Part shown: piece by piece, positions 1 through 11,493 of the stretch
Position numbering within the stretch: position 1 is the first letter of the stretch
How the letters are laid out: each line of letters begins with the position of its first letter
Source of the DNA: Vanrija pseudolonga
Taxonomy: Eukaryota; Basidiomycota; Tremellomycetes; Trichosporonales; Trichosporonaceae
DNA length: 64,000 nt
NCBI RefSeq assembly: GCF_020906515.1
Contig: NC_085852.1
Coordinates: forward strand, 1,364,001 to 1,428,000
Reading direction: 5' to 3'
Notes under the pieces: model-generated
Database searches by the model: none
Told to the model about the DNA's origin: nothing
What the model saw: only the letters and a program-made list of their open reading frames with translations
Program-made: the position numbers and the translations under genes

Positions 1-732
1 GTGCTGCCGGGAATTGGGGAAGGTTGCTGCTGTTGCTTACTCTGGGGACTGATGGGTTTTATAGAGGAGAGGAGAGAGAGAAGCGACGCGTTGTTGTACT
101 GTAGGTGATGGCTTAGTCGGGCAGACTATTTCCGCTTGCCGCAAAGATATGGGAATGGGGGGGGAGACGTGACGAGGCAATCACACCGGCAACAATGCGC
201 GGCCATCGACGGCATCCAGACGGGCGAGGGCCGACACACCCACGACGCGACGCTTGGGCGAGAGCGACGGATTTATTTTTGGGGAAAGCAACGTCGTCGC
301 GTGGTAATCGCATGGTATTACATAATTCGGCTTGGACCGGCCGAGCGGGGACCCCGCAGGGATTTTGGTCGTGCGACCCCTGGCTTTTTACTGCTGCGGA
401 GTGGCATGAGCAGCAAGGGTCAAGGGGGCCAAGCGACGCAGACACCATGCGGTAAGCCAAGAGACTGTGCACCACAAAGCAGCAGCACAACAGCATGCTC
501 CATCGGTCGGCAAGACTGCAAAAAGCACGCCGCAGCAGCTCGGGCATGATGGGCACCGGCAGAGGGGACAAGGACAAGCAGAAGAAGAAGAGGGACGCTG
601 CATTGTTGTTCTCAATATAACACTCCTCACACTCTTTTACAATCGCACTGTTCGTTTGTCACCCCCACTGCCCGCAGCCAGCCGCCCCATGCGCACCACC
701 GCAGCGGCACCACCACCACAGCAGCAGCAGCG
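1..732. other. Left-edge intergenic region / promoter
   Basis: I see no coding region here. Positions 57-64 read CTATAAAA on the minus strand, a plausible TATA element for a gene that starts left of the window. The last 80 bases before the LCCL gene are rich in CAC and CAG triplets, as in a short transcribed leader. Short reading frames on both strands have no recognisable motifs. Confidence 0.5.
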
Positions 733-2761
733 ATGAACACGCCGCCGCCGACATCAACCAAGCCGGGCCTGTTCGACTCGCCGGCATCATCGACGCCGAG
801 CACGTCCAAGCCCGGGCTGTTCGACTCGACGACGACCTCGCTGCGCGGCGGGTCGGGCAGCACCTCGCCAACCCTGGGGGACAAGTACGCCGACATTGAG
901 GCCGGCGAGCCGGCGCTGGGATATGATGAGCCCCTCCCCGGCGGAATCCAGCTCCCCTCCGACGAGAGCACACACGACCCGCACAACCCGTGGCCCCGCC
1001 TCGGCAGGCGCCTAGCCAGACTGCCCGGCGTGCCCCCTCTGCTGCGGGTCACGAACCGCATCCTCGGCCCGACGCAGCGCAAGCCCCCGCCGGTCCCCTC
1101 CGCGCCGCTCACACTATCTCTGACTGCCGGCGCGCGCAACTACAGCTTCAACCCGGACGGCGGGTTCGCGCGCCTCTCGCGCCGCCTGCACCTGCGCTAC
1201 TGGTGGCTGCCGTTCCTTGCGTGCTGGGCGGCGCTCAACATCGGCCTCATCAAGGCGGCGTACTACCTCCCCTCGTCGCCCGCGATGATAGGCTGCACGG
1301 CGACAATGTGGCCGGACTGGCCGCCCGACACGTGCGGTGTGAATGGCACAGCATGCGTCGCGGACCTCACGCCCGGCGTATACCGCTGTCCCGGCGGCTG
1401 TGCGAACACCAACCTCGTGAACCCGCGCTGGATTGGCGCGAGCAAGATCAGCGGCCGCCCGCTGGTCGTCGGCGGAGGCGATGAGCGGGGCGTGTACCGC
1501 GCCGACTCTTGGGTGTGCCCTGCTGCCGTGCACGCGGGCGTCATCTCGCCCACGTTCGGCGGCTGCGTGAGCATCACCACGCTGCCGTACCCGGCCGGTT
1601 CGGCAAACTACACGTCGTCGACGTCGCGCTCGATCAAGAGCTGGCCCTTCGCACCCCACTTCCCGGCAGCCTTCACCCTCTCCTCCTACGGCTCGCTGGC
1701 CCAGTGCATGGAGTACCACTGGCCCATCACGGCCACCAACGTCGTGCTACTGTTCATCTTCACGCTGCTCTTCTCCCCGCCACCAGTGGCCCTGTTCGCG
1801 ACCCTCCTCGTGGGCGGGTACGCGCACATTGTGCTAGTGTCCGACCCGCCAAGCCAGCCGCCCGACTGGTCGGCCGTGTTTGGCGGGCTGCCGGCCGTCC
1901 TGCTGGCAGGGTACTGGATCTACCGCGTGTCCTTCCGCCACACGCTGGCGGGGTGGGCGCGGGCGAACTTACCGCTCGAGGCGGCGCTGTGGCAGGGGTG
2001 CGGGTTCTGGATCGGGATTGAAAGCAGCACCGTGTTCGCCAAAGTCCCCATCCAGCGCCTGGGGTACGGCGCGCTCTCGCCCGGCGGCGTGATCGCGCTC
2101 GTGGTCATCGTGCTCGTCGTCGCGGTCATCGTCGTCATCCAGGCGGTAGAGCTGCGCCGGCTCGGAATGTTGCGGTATTACCTTGCGCGGTACCTCCCCC
2201 TGGTCCCCATCCTCATCGTGCTCGCAAACCTAGGTAGCGACAGCTACCTCCGTCCGCACCACTACCTCCTCTGCCTCGCCGCGTTCCCCGTGCTCAGCCT
2301 GCCCAACCGCATCTCCCTCTGGGCGCAGGCGTTCTGTCTCGGCTTCTTCCTCGACGGTGTCGGACGGTGGGGGTGGGCGAGCATCGTGCAGGGCTTTGCC
2401 GAGCTCGTCGGCGACGCAAATCTCGGCACGTTGCAGCCTGTGCTTCAAGCGTCCGCCGTGACCCTCTCATGGCCCCCGATCAACGATACCCTCACCGCGG
2501 CTGGATTCAGCGGCGCGTCCCTCCTCGTCGACGACATGGTCGTCGCGGGTAACTATACCGGCTCGAGTGAGTGCACCAATCGTTACGACGCTGACCCCCA
2601 CAGACTTTACCTTGTCACAAGTTACCAACGCCACTATCGATCCCGCGATCAACCACTACTTCCGCATAGCATACATTGCAAACGGCTCCAGTCTCGACTT
2701 TACCCCACCTTGGACATGGCTCGCCTCTAACCAAAGCTGGACGAACAGTACGCGGCTATAG
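733..2761 (+). CDS. LCCL-domain multipass membrane protein
   Basis: Two exons (733-2566, 2604-2761) give 663 residues; the 37-nt intron 2567-2603 has a GTGAGT donor and a CTGAC branch site. Residues 1-130 are a hydrophilic tail in which KPGLFDS occurs twice. A first membrane helix (WWLPFLACWAALNIGLIK) is followed by a Cys-rich lumenal part containing the LCCL domain, recognised from DSWVCPAAVHAGVIS and GGCVSI. About nine more hydrophobic segments follow, then an N-glycosylation-rich tail (NYTGS, NATID, NSTRL). Fungal proteins with this layout are common but of unknown function; the LCCL fold is thought to bind ligands outside the cytosol. The stop lies 127 bp from the stop of the convergent helicase gene. 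Family placement is good, function unknown. Confidence 0.85.
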
Positions 2762-2888
2762 AGACCCATCAAGAGCGGACAATGGCATGACACTATACTA
2801 GACTGCCTATACACTACACACAATCTTTCTCATCTACTTCGGTTGTATCTACACAAGACCGCTAGCACATGCATGTAACGACTATTGC

Positions 2889-5800
2889 TTACAGGCCACT
2901 CCCAAGAGGATCGCTTTGCGCTGCGTTGTCAGCACGGCCTCCTCCACCTCCCCACTCACAGACAAATGACACGTCCTCGTCGTCGCACACGAAACTGCCG
3001 AGCTCATATTCGTTGTCGCTGCTTCGTTCCTCGTCGGATACCAGCACGGGCGCCCTCGCCTTGCCGAGGAACGCCTGGTGTCGCTCGTCGCGGCTGTTGC
3101 GGAACTGCAGGCCCATTCGGGACCCAACTTGCGTCGAAAGACCAGCAGCGTACACGGCACGCTGGTTGTACCCGGCCGGTGCCTGGGTCGCCTGAAAGTC
3201 ATCCGCGAAAAGGCGGTCCTCTTTCGTCTCCTCGTCTGACGACGCCTCGTCCGAGGACTCTGATCCTGATACACCGGCATCGAGGTCAAGCTGAGGAGTT
3301 AGTGATCACGCAGCGGTTCTAACTCACCATCTGGCGGACAGCCCCTGGCGCTTGCCTTGGTCGCCGAGCACGGGGCGGGGCAACAGCAGGCTCTCCTCCT
3401 GCCGGGCTCGAACTCGTCACCCGCCGCCGCAGACGTTGAAGGGGACGGGGCCCGGGACTCTCGTCAGGTGGATCGCTGGACGGGATGAATAGTGGCATGG
3501 CCCGGTGCCCAGGCCGGCGGACGGGGAACTGTGTCGCACCACCGCTCGCAAACGGTGACTGCGCCATCGGTGAGTCGTTGAATCGCCTGGTACCGCCAGT
3601 GAAAGGAGTGTGAGGGACAGGTGGCGGGGGCATCTGGTCGGTCGAGCGGCTGGGCACGAGTGGTGCTGTCCGCTGAGCCTGCGCAGTGGCCGGAGGTAAC
3701 ATTGTAGTTTGAGGTGGTGACGGCGGAGGAGACCTTTGCGTGAACACGTTGCCGAGGTCTTCGTCGTCGTCGTCCCATATGCCGTCAAGTTGACTGAACC
3801 CAGCTGCAGCCGCGATACTAGGGCTGAGCCGAGTACCATTGCCGTTAACCTGGTCATGCGCGTGAGGTGAGGACGGCGGGGTGCATCGACCCGGGCTGCT
3901 CTTGGTCGGCGACGGCGTGCGGTTTCTAGGAAGCCCCTGAGTTCTGAAGAACTCGAGGGCACTTCTGTTTAACTCTTGGCGCCGCTCCTCTTCACGCTGC
4001 TTCTCCTCGAGTCGTTCCGCTTCTTCCAATCGTCTTGCCTCCTCGGCCTGGCTCTTCTTGGATTTGGCGGAGCTCGTGGCGCCTGATGAGGACCGGGAAC
4101 CCAACCTCGCTTTCTTCGCTCCCCGGGCGCGCGCTACCTTCTGAGAGGGGCCGCTGCCCATGCGTGACGTGGCAACGTTGCCATACAGTAGTTCGGTGTC
4201 ATCCTCGTCCTCATTGTCGCTCTCAAGTCTCCCAGATAGGTCGATGACTTCTTCCTCGGACTCGTCTGACAACGGATCCGCCTTTCGTGATCGCTTCTTC
4301 TTGGCAGCCGACTCTTTCAAGAGTTCAGCGACCGTCTTGAAGCCCTTGTGAGCATCATCGGGAATGTCGTGACCACGCTTTGCCGTCGTTGACTTCGTGT
4401 TTGTCGGCTTCTGGGAGGCAGCGGCGAGCTTGACCTTCTGTTTCTGGTCCGCAGGGTCCCAAGGATCCACCTCCATTTCTTGCTCCAAGACCGCAGGGAG
4501 CGGCCCAGGAGGCAGAAGTCGCTCGACATCTTCAAACAGCTCGAGGTTGCGGCTGTGAAGAATCTCCTCCTGGATTTCGCGGTGCGTTTGCTGAGCAGCT
4601 TCGTGGTTGAACTCCTCACGCCCTTCGGACATGAGCACATGGACGTTACCGTCACGTTTACGCCCAGTTCGGCCAACACGTTGGAGCTGAGGTGTCAGCG
4701 CAGCCTCCCGAGACACACTCACCAGCTTGATGGCTTGTTTCGGCATGTCGTAGATGATCACAAAGTCGACCTCGCCGATATCCAAGCCCTCCTCACCGAT
4801 GGACGTCGACACAAGGATGTTGAACTTGCCCTCTTTGAACTCGTTGATGGTCTGACGTCAGATAAGCACGTGAATCCAGCCGCTCACACTCTTCTGCTCC
4901 TTCTGGTTGAAGCCCTTATCTACCAGCTGCTTGCCTTGTGACTGGCCGACGAACTTGGTGGCACGAAGGAGGTCCGGATGTTCGTTGAGCATATCCTGCG
5001 AGGTGTGAGACAGAGTGAGCAGATCCCACCTACCACAATCTCAAGGACACATTCACGAAATGAGCAGAAGACCATCGCTCGGGTATTGCTCTTCACGCCA
5101 TGCGTCTTCTCGTCATCTTCGGCCTGAGCAAAATGTGCAAGAAGCTGTATTGGTGAGCACATCAAAGAGTGTGTGAGTACCCACCAGCTCAAGTGTCTTC
5201 ACCATCTTGGGGTGGCGGTCGGCAGCCATCTTGCCGTCGGTGTGCTGACGGATATCGTTGAGTTCCCCCTCAACATCACGCGTCAGGCGCTGGAACTCGA
5301 TATTGGTACGGATCGAGTTGGCCCCAGCTTTGGTGTTGCCCTTCTTGCCAGTCGCCGCTGATCCGCCAGAGATCTCCAAGAGTGTGGTGTGGAACATGCC
5401 TAGAGAGAACTCGAGCTGCCACGTCAGACGAGGGACAAGAGTAAACGCACCAAATGCAACATGGCTCGTGCCATTTTCTCAAGGTTGTTGAGAGGCCCGA
5501 AAGCCCAGGTTGCCCCGCTGCTGCGGTCACGGCTAAGCTCCATGCGCTTCGCCGTCAAACGGAATGGTCGCAGCCGCTTGGCATCCAAGTCGCGTTCGGT
5601 GAGGATGTTCCGTTCGACCAACTTGGCAATGAACGGCTGGTGTGTCAGTATTCGCAGCACCCTACTCTCACTCACTTTCATCACCGTTGCCCAGCGGTCC
5701 CTAAACTCCACAATTACTGGGCTCATTCTGACCACATGCTTATCGGTTTTCTGCCCATCAGCACGGTCTCGTCTTGGTCTGCCCACCTTCTCGTTCATGT

Positions 5801-7224
5801 ACTTGCGAATCTCCGGAGCCTCAGCCTCGCGAATCTCGATTCGGCTAATGTGCAGCGCGTCCACAACGCCTTGGACCTTTGGCACGTCGCCTCCGGGTGT
5901 CGCCGTAAGTGCAAGAACACGGAAGTAGGGGTGATGGGCCGTAATGTAGGCAAGGATGGTGGTGTACGAGTAGGAGCCGGATGCCTTGTGGGCTTCGTCT
6001 GGACAGTCAGCGAAGCGGCCGGTACTCGGCTCACCAAAAACAGCAAGGACGATGTCGCGGGGGTCAACAGCGCCGCGCTTCAAGTCGTTCTCCAAGGTCT
6101 GCGGAGTGCAATAAAACACACGTCGTTCGTCCCACTGCATACGTCAGCTTGGTTACCTCAAAAAGAATCAGCTCACTAAGCGTGCTCGTTGCTTGGCGGT
6201 CACGCTCGACCCCGTCATGACAGCTGCATCGGCGCTCGGGATGCCGCACGTGAGCTGACAGGCCTCGATCTGCTGATTAACGAGCGGTTTGGTCGGTGCG
6301 AGGAAAACTATCTTCCCGCTCGGGAACCAGCGATAGACTGCCCGGTTAGCCTTGAGCAGCTCAAAGAACCCACAGTTGAGCATCACAACACCGGCAATGA
6401 ACGTCTTGCCCAAGCCCGTGGGCAGTGCGACGAGGCAGTTGTCTGTGAAGCACGCGCGGATAATCTCAAACTGATAGTCGCGTTTTGGGTGGTTCGTGGG
6501 GTAGATGTAGTCCTTTATCGTCGAGCGGCTGAACAGGTGCGTCTGGGGGCCGTACGGCTTGGCTGGGTGTCAGTTGAGTTTAGGAGGATCTCAACTCACA
6601 GATGTCGACAAGTGGCTTGGGCGGTGGAACTAGCGGTTCTCCCCAGTCCTCCTCCTCTTCGTCCTCATCATCCTCGTCCTCCTCCTCCCCGCGCTTCCTC
6701 TTCCCCTTCTTCTTCCTCCCCTCCTTCTCCTTCTCCGCAGCGACGCGTCGTCCCGAAGCGGCAAACGCAGTGCGATCCCACCGCTTGCCCTTGGTGTACT
6801 GTTGTTGTCTCCGGAAACCTAAGTGCGTCTGGAACATTGCGCTCCCGCTGGTCGTGCGCGCAAACTTGTCGCGGCTTGTCGTGGGGAGCAGCGTCGTCCC
6901 ATTGGCGAGTCTTCGATTGGCAGGCGCACGCACGGCTGACGCGACAGAGTCGATCTGCGCCAGCGCTGCAGGATCGAGCTCGAATGTCATGTCGTAATCA
7001 TCCGAGGGCGGGGCGGCCGGGCGCACGCCGAGGGCTGCCGCACGGCTTGAAGGCCCAGCATGGGGGTCGGCATATGAGATGAGCGCCGCCGCACGAGCAG
7101 CAGCACCAGCGTTTGGTGGTCTCGCTGGTGGACGAGGCGCCACTGCACGCTTTTCGACTTCCTCCACCTCGCGGAGGAATGACTCGTCGACATCGAACGC
7201 GTCGAACTCGTCGTAGTCGGACAT
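2889..7224 (-). CDS. MPH1: ATP-dependent 3'-5' DNA helicase Mph1 (FANCM family)
   Basis: Twelve exons (7224-6600, 6562-6177, 6134-6035, 5998-5787, 5750-5676, 5636-5451, 5415-5185, 5144-5034, 4995-4888, 4851-4723, 4686-3328, 3290-2889) encode 1307 residues. Motif I is LVALPTGLGKT, motif Ia VFLAPTKPLVNQQ and motif II VFDEAHKASGSY; motif III is ALTATPG, and motif VI is QRVGRTGRKRDG after YDMPKQAIKLL. The C-terminal third is disordered and Lys/Ser rich and ends with an EYELGSFV-like block. Family members unwind D-loops and fork structures in recombination repair and crosslink tolerance in the nucleus. Four introns (5999-6034, 5751-5786, 5637-5675, 4687-4722) are multiples of three with no in-frame stop, so unspliced message still reads through. 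The start MSDYDEFDAFD is the first Met of the long first exon. Confidence 0.95.
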
Positions 7225-8342
7225 TAGGGGCGGTAGGTGTGAGGGGGATCAAGATGGTTTTGTGGTGGTCGCGCGAGTCACAAGCTCACAAAATGGCAAT
7301 GTGCGCGGCCGGGCTGCTTATGATCGGCTTGCCATTATACTTCGCGTGTCAAGACAGGTGTATGCGTTTGCAGTGGCAAGATGTAATGTGCGTCAAGGTG
7401 GTCGAGAAGCTGAGGAGAGAAATCAAAAACAACAAGGGCTTGTTGTGGTTGAGGTGTGACGAAAGTGGAGGTAGGGCACTGGGCCACTGTGCGCAGACGC
7501 GTCAACACGCGTGCTACCCACGTGGATTTGATCCCGTCGTCGTTGGTGAGCGTGGCAGCAGAGGGCATTGTGGTGGTGTTGGAGCACGACGGAGTGCGGT
7601 CAGGCGATGGCAAGTGGCAGGGAGGCATAGACAGGGTGAAGGAGCAGCGTTGGGAGCCAGCTGCGGATCATCCGAATCGCCGAGAGCGAGGACGATGGAT
7701 CTGGGGCTCGAGTCGCTGGCGCGTCGCGCCAAGACCACACAGACCAAGGTCGCACGTTGTTTGTGATATCTTGGGATATCCGGTTTGGCGGGTTCCCCTG
7801 ACGATAGACAACGCGCGGCGCCGAGTTGGATGCAGCAGTCGGGACAGGAACATGATGCATGCTTGCTCAGCATTGATAAGCAAATGGACGTGGAGCTGCA
7901 TGTCCGCGAGTCTGCCAAGAGAGAGGCTGGAGACGTGCGAGCCAAAATGGCCGTCGCCGTCGTCATGGGGTTCATACAAATCCCCGCTACTCCGTTCCAT
8001 GTCGCCGCCTCCGTAGATGCTCCGAGACGCGGGAGGCACCAACATTCAGCTCGACGCTTGCGTGTCGACGAGCTAAACAGTCAGCAGACACCACATGCCA
8101 AGCTGAGCACGGGCGCACTTCGCATGCCGCATGGGCGGTTCCGGAGCGACGCAACGCCACCAAGATGACGATTGGTGCGAGGCGCGCCAAGCCAGTGTGC
8201 GGATCTCTTGCCGGTTGCCGCGAAGAGCGCCGGGGCGGAGGTATGGTGGACATCGCGACGAGGTATGTATATAACTTGGGGCTTGGAATACGTCGGCGGG
8301 GATGCTTGTAGACACCCACACACACACCTCTACACTCAGAAC
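7225..8342. other. Divergent intergenic region between MPH1 and NmrA-like gene
   Basis: This 1.1-kb region separates two divergently transcribed starts. Reading frames exist on both strands but show no family motif and no splice structure I trust. It contains two GATATC palindromes at about 7765-7783 and a TATA element near the right end. I see no RNA gene. Confidence 0.5.
8268..8274 (+). promoter_or_regulatory. TATA box of the NmrA-like gene
   Basis: TATATAA lies about 70 bp before the ATG at 8343, a plausible distance for a short fungal leader. No other start is close downstream. Confidence 0.55.
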
Positions 8343-9445
8343 ATGGCAGCTACCAAGAACATTGTGGTCTTTGGCGGGACTGGACAGCAGGGCTCGGCCT
8401 TCATCCGCGCGCTCGGCGCGTACAACGCCTCCGCGCCGCAGTACTCAATCTACCTCCTGAGCCGCGACCCCTCTGCGGGGTCGTCGAAGCGCCTTGAGTC
8501 CGTGCCCGGAGTTAAGGTCGTCCAGGTGGCCAAGAACTACACGGACGAGCCTGTCGCGGCCTTCACGGCCACGGGGCTCAAGAAGGGCGAGGTTCACGGC
8601 GCGTTCAGCATGCAAGGCTACATCAGCGCCGAGGCGCAGCTTCACCAGGGTGGGTGGGCGAGTGAAACTCAACTGACGCCAGGCATCGCTATCGCCGATG
8701 CGGCGAAGGACTACGGGGTCAAGCACATTATCTACTGCAGCTTCGACCTGCCGGACCACCCTGTCTCATGGACCGAGTGAGTGGCGGTGGCGGCGGCGGC
8801 GCTGACGCCCAGGGCCGAGGCCAAGCGCAAGATCGAGAACCACATCAAGGAGTCTGGCATGGGCTACACCATCCTTGGCGACACCGACTTCATGGACAAC
8901 GTGCGTCGGCAGCGGTAAATGTGGCACTGACAACCCCAGTGGCTCCCGACCAACAAGTACATGTTCAAGTTCTCGCGCACGATGGTGCTCTACCACTCGT
9001 ACTCGGACCCGAAACAGAAGCACCAGATGATCTCGACGCGCGACATTGGCCGCGCGGGTGCCAAGGCCATTCACGAGCCGGAGAAGTACCTCAACAAGAA
9101 GCTGCGCCTCGCCGGCGACGAACAGACGCCGGCGGACATTGAGAGGATCTACAAGGAGGTGTGTTGGCACGGGCAGGAAGAGCAACCCTGACACTTCAGG
9201 TGATGGGAAAGCCTATCGAGACGACATACAGCTTCGTTGCGCTCCTCATGAAGAAGACGATCCCAATGTTGGGGCAGATGGCTGAAGTAAGTTTTGCCTC
9301 TGCTGAAGCCGCTAACTCGCAGTACTTTGACCAAAACGACCACCCGATCCCGCTTGAGGAGACGCGCGCGATCCTCCCAGACGTCGAGAACCTGCGCGAG
9401 TTCCTCGAGCGGTACAAGGCTGAGCAGGCGGCCAAGGGCAAGTAA
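8343..9445 (+). CDS. NmrA-like NAD(P)-binding protein
   Basis: Six exons (8343-8649, 8683-8776, 8813-8900, 8940-9158, 9200-9286, 9323-9445) give 305 residues. The N terminus NIVVFGGTGQQGSAF is the GxxGxxG dinucleotide-binding loop of atypical short-chain dehydrogenases. HIIYCSFDLP and GYTILGDTDFMDN match the NmrA/HSCARG layout, in which proteins bind NAD(P) as redox sensors and usually lack the catalytic Tyr-Lys pair. Introns are extremely short (33, 36, 39, 41 and 36 nt). The last one, 9287-9322, is in frame without a stop and would add 12 residues if retained. Start chosen at 8343 because the Rossmann strand begins six residues later. Substrate or partner cannot be told from sequence. Confidence 0.88.
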
Positions 9446-9658
9446 GCAATAGGACGAGTAATGGACAGTTTGTAGCTTCGAATGTAGCGCATTGGACCTG
9501 CCGCTATCTTGCTGCCAAGAATTTGATCCCGCGCAATGACGAGTTGACCAAGTGGGAAAGTGGAGGTGTGCGAGTTGGGTGACGCACGAAATGGGACACC
9601 ATAACGCGCCGAACTGTCAGTCATCAACACTCTCTTCCTCTCACTATCAAACACGATC
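9446..9658. other. Intergenic spacer
   Basis: About 210 bp between the NmrA-like stop and the Josephin start. It is pyrimidine-rich (CTCTTCCTCTCAC) just before the ATG at 9659. Nothing else is seen. Confidence 0.5.
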
Positions 9659-11258
9659 ATGGACCTCGTGCCATGTAGGTTTGCTATCTGTAGCTTCGCT
9701 GACCCACCAGACATCTTTCACGAGCTCCAGGAGCCCGGCTCGCTGCTGTGTAAGTGCCGTTCACTGCCCAGCTGACGCGTACATAGGCGCTCAGCACTGC
9801 CTCAACAACCTGCTGCAGCAGCCGGTGTACACCGAGATCGACCTCGCCGACCTGGCAAGACGGTAAGCAACTCACCATTAGCGACCACTCACACCGTCTC
9901 ACAGGCTCGACGAGGCCGAGAGCGCCGCGACGTACCGCGCCCCCGGGGCCAAGTCGTACAACTACGACGACACGGGCTTCTTCTCGATTTCGGTGCTGGA
10001 GAAGGTGTGTGTCGCCCGTGACAGCGCTGACCCCAGGCCATGCAGGTGTGGGACCTGACGCTCGTCCGCTGGCGCGGCGAGGCGATGCGTCCGTTCCAGG
10101 AGCACCCCGAGTGAGCACCCCGTCCGTCCACGCGAGTCAAGCTGACGCGCACGCAGGGTCCAGGCGGCGTTCATCCTCAACCTCGAGTCGCACTGGTTCG
10201 CGCTCCGCCGCTTCGGTGACAGCACGCGCTGGTACAACCTCAACTCGTTCCTGCCCGCCCCCGAGTGGATCTCGCCCACGTACCTCCAGATGGTGCTCAA
10301 GCAGGCCGAGGAGGAGGGATACTCTGTCTTCGCCGTGCGCCGGAGCGGCGAGGGTGCCGGCGAGGAGCCGACCGACGTTGGCGAGGCGGCTGGATGGGAG
10401 GACGGCGGTATTGGTATCCTGCCCGAGTCAGGGGCGGACATCATGGCCATCGAGCTGGGACCGGTGCACGGCCGAGGCGGCAGCGTGGCCCCGCCAAGCT
10501 TTAGCGTCGCGACTGGTGTTGCGGGCCGTGAGTTGAGCTGAGGAGGGTGCGGAGCCGTACCAGCTGACACACAGCAGCCTCTCAGCCGCGCTCGGCGCCT
10601 GCAGTCCCTGCGGACGAGGAGACGCCAGCGGCCGGCTCGGGAAGATATCGCAGACGCCAGGCTGACCCCGAGTCGATCGACGTTGACGAGGAAGATGAGG
10701 CACCGCAGGCGAGCAGAAGAGCGCGCAGCTCGCGGGGCGGAAGAGGGTCGTGGGCTCGCGACGCACACGAGCAGCTGCTCGAGGAGCTGAATGCGCAAGC
10801 AGCCGAGGACGACGAGGAGCTCGACATTGACGAGGACGAGCTGGAGCAGCAGCAGCAGCAGCCACACGCCGCCTCGGTGTTCGCGCAGCAGTTCTACGCC
10901 GGCCCAACCGACTTTGCGTACCACAGCCGAAGCTACGACGACGAGGACGAGGCGCTCCAAGCCGCGCTGAAGGCGAGCATGGCCGACTTGCCGCCCGACT
11001 TTGTGCTCCCCGAGCTCAAGCCCAAGGAGCCTCTGCCCCGCCCTGCGGGCTCCGTCTCACCCCCCACCCTGCCTGCTCAGGCGCCGGAGCCAGTGCCCGA
11101 CGACGAGGAGTATGCGACCGCCGAAGAGGAGGAGGAGGAGCTTGAGGAGGACGACGACGACGCGCCTGCGCAGGAGCTGTCGCCTGGTGAGTTCGTCTTT
11201 CGTCCTCGGCTAACTCGCAGATGAGATTCGCCGTGCGCGCCTCGCGCGTTTCCAATAG
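9659..11258 (+). CDS. Ataxin-3-like Josephin deubiquitinase
   Basis: Eight exons (9659-9674, 9711-9749, 9787-9862, 9905-10004, 10037-10110, 10157-10527, 10575-11186, 11221-11258) encode 441 residues. The Josephin domain (about 1-175) keeps the catalytic triad of ataxin-3: Cys19 in GSLLCAQHCLNNLLQ, His114 in LNLESHWFALRRFG and Asn129 in WYNLNSF. The rest is acidic and disordered, with a short polyglutamine run (EQQQQQPH) and then a ubiquitin-interacting motif (DEDEALQAALKASMADL). The last residues are DEIRRARLARFQ. Ataxin-3 family enzymes trim ubiquitin chains in proteasomal quality control. The first exon codes for five residues only, and one intron is just 32 nt (10005-10036). Confidence 0.93.
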
Positions 11259-11357
11259 ATGGCTAGTCCGTTGCGGCGGCGATGTACCGCGGCCCGACGA
11301 CATGGTTATGAGTATAGATTTCGTGATGAACACTGTGTGCCATTATACGACTCTGGT

Positions 11358-11420
11358 CCCAGCCACTAACTGCCCCAGCCACTAACTTCTCCAGCCACTA
11401 ACTGCCCAAGCCACTAACTG
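11358..11420. repeat. Four tandem 16-bp repeats
   Basis: Four near-identical units of the form CCCAGCCACTAACTG follow each other at 11358, 11373, 11389 and 11405. They lie 100 bp after the Josephin stop, in the convergent spacer before the ATPase stop. Each unit holds CTAAC, the branch-site word of this genome, and adjacent units place CAG or AAG a few bases later, so the array looks like repeated intron 3' ends. Confidence 0.8.
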
Positions 11421-11493
11421 TACACTCACATACATACATGGCACATTGTATCACAGTCTATCAAGAGTATCGATGTGGCGGGGCCACTCTATT

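Noticed and set aside
3400-3425. Minus-strand GAGTTCGAGCCCGG resembling a tRNA T arm
   Set aside because: Lies within the coding part of MPH1 exon 11 and has no A box or stems.
4850-4861. CTGACGTCAG palindrome
   Set aside because: It is the branch site and acceptor of an MPH1 intron (4852-4887), so a regulatory reading is unnecessary.
8343-11258. A functional gene cluster
   Set aside because: Neighbouring genes have unrelated functions and mixed orientation, and no biosynthetic core enzyme is present.
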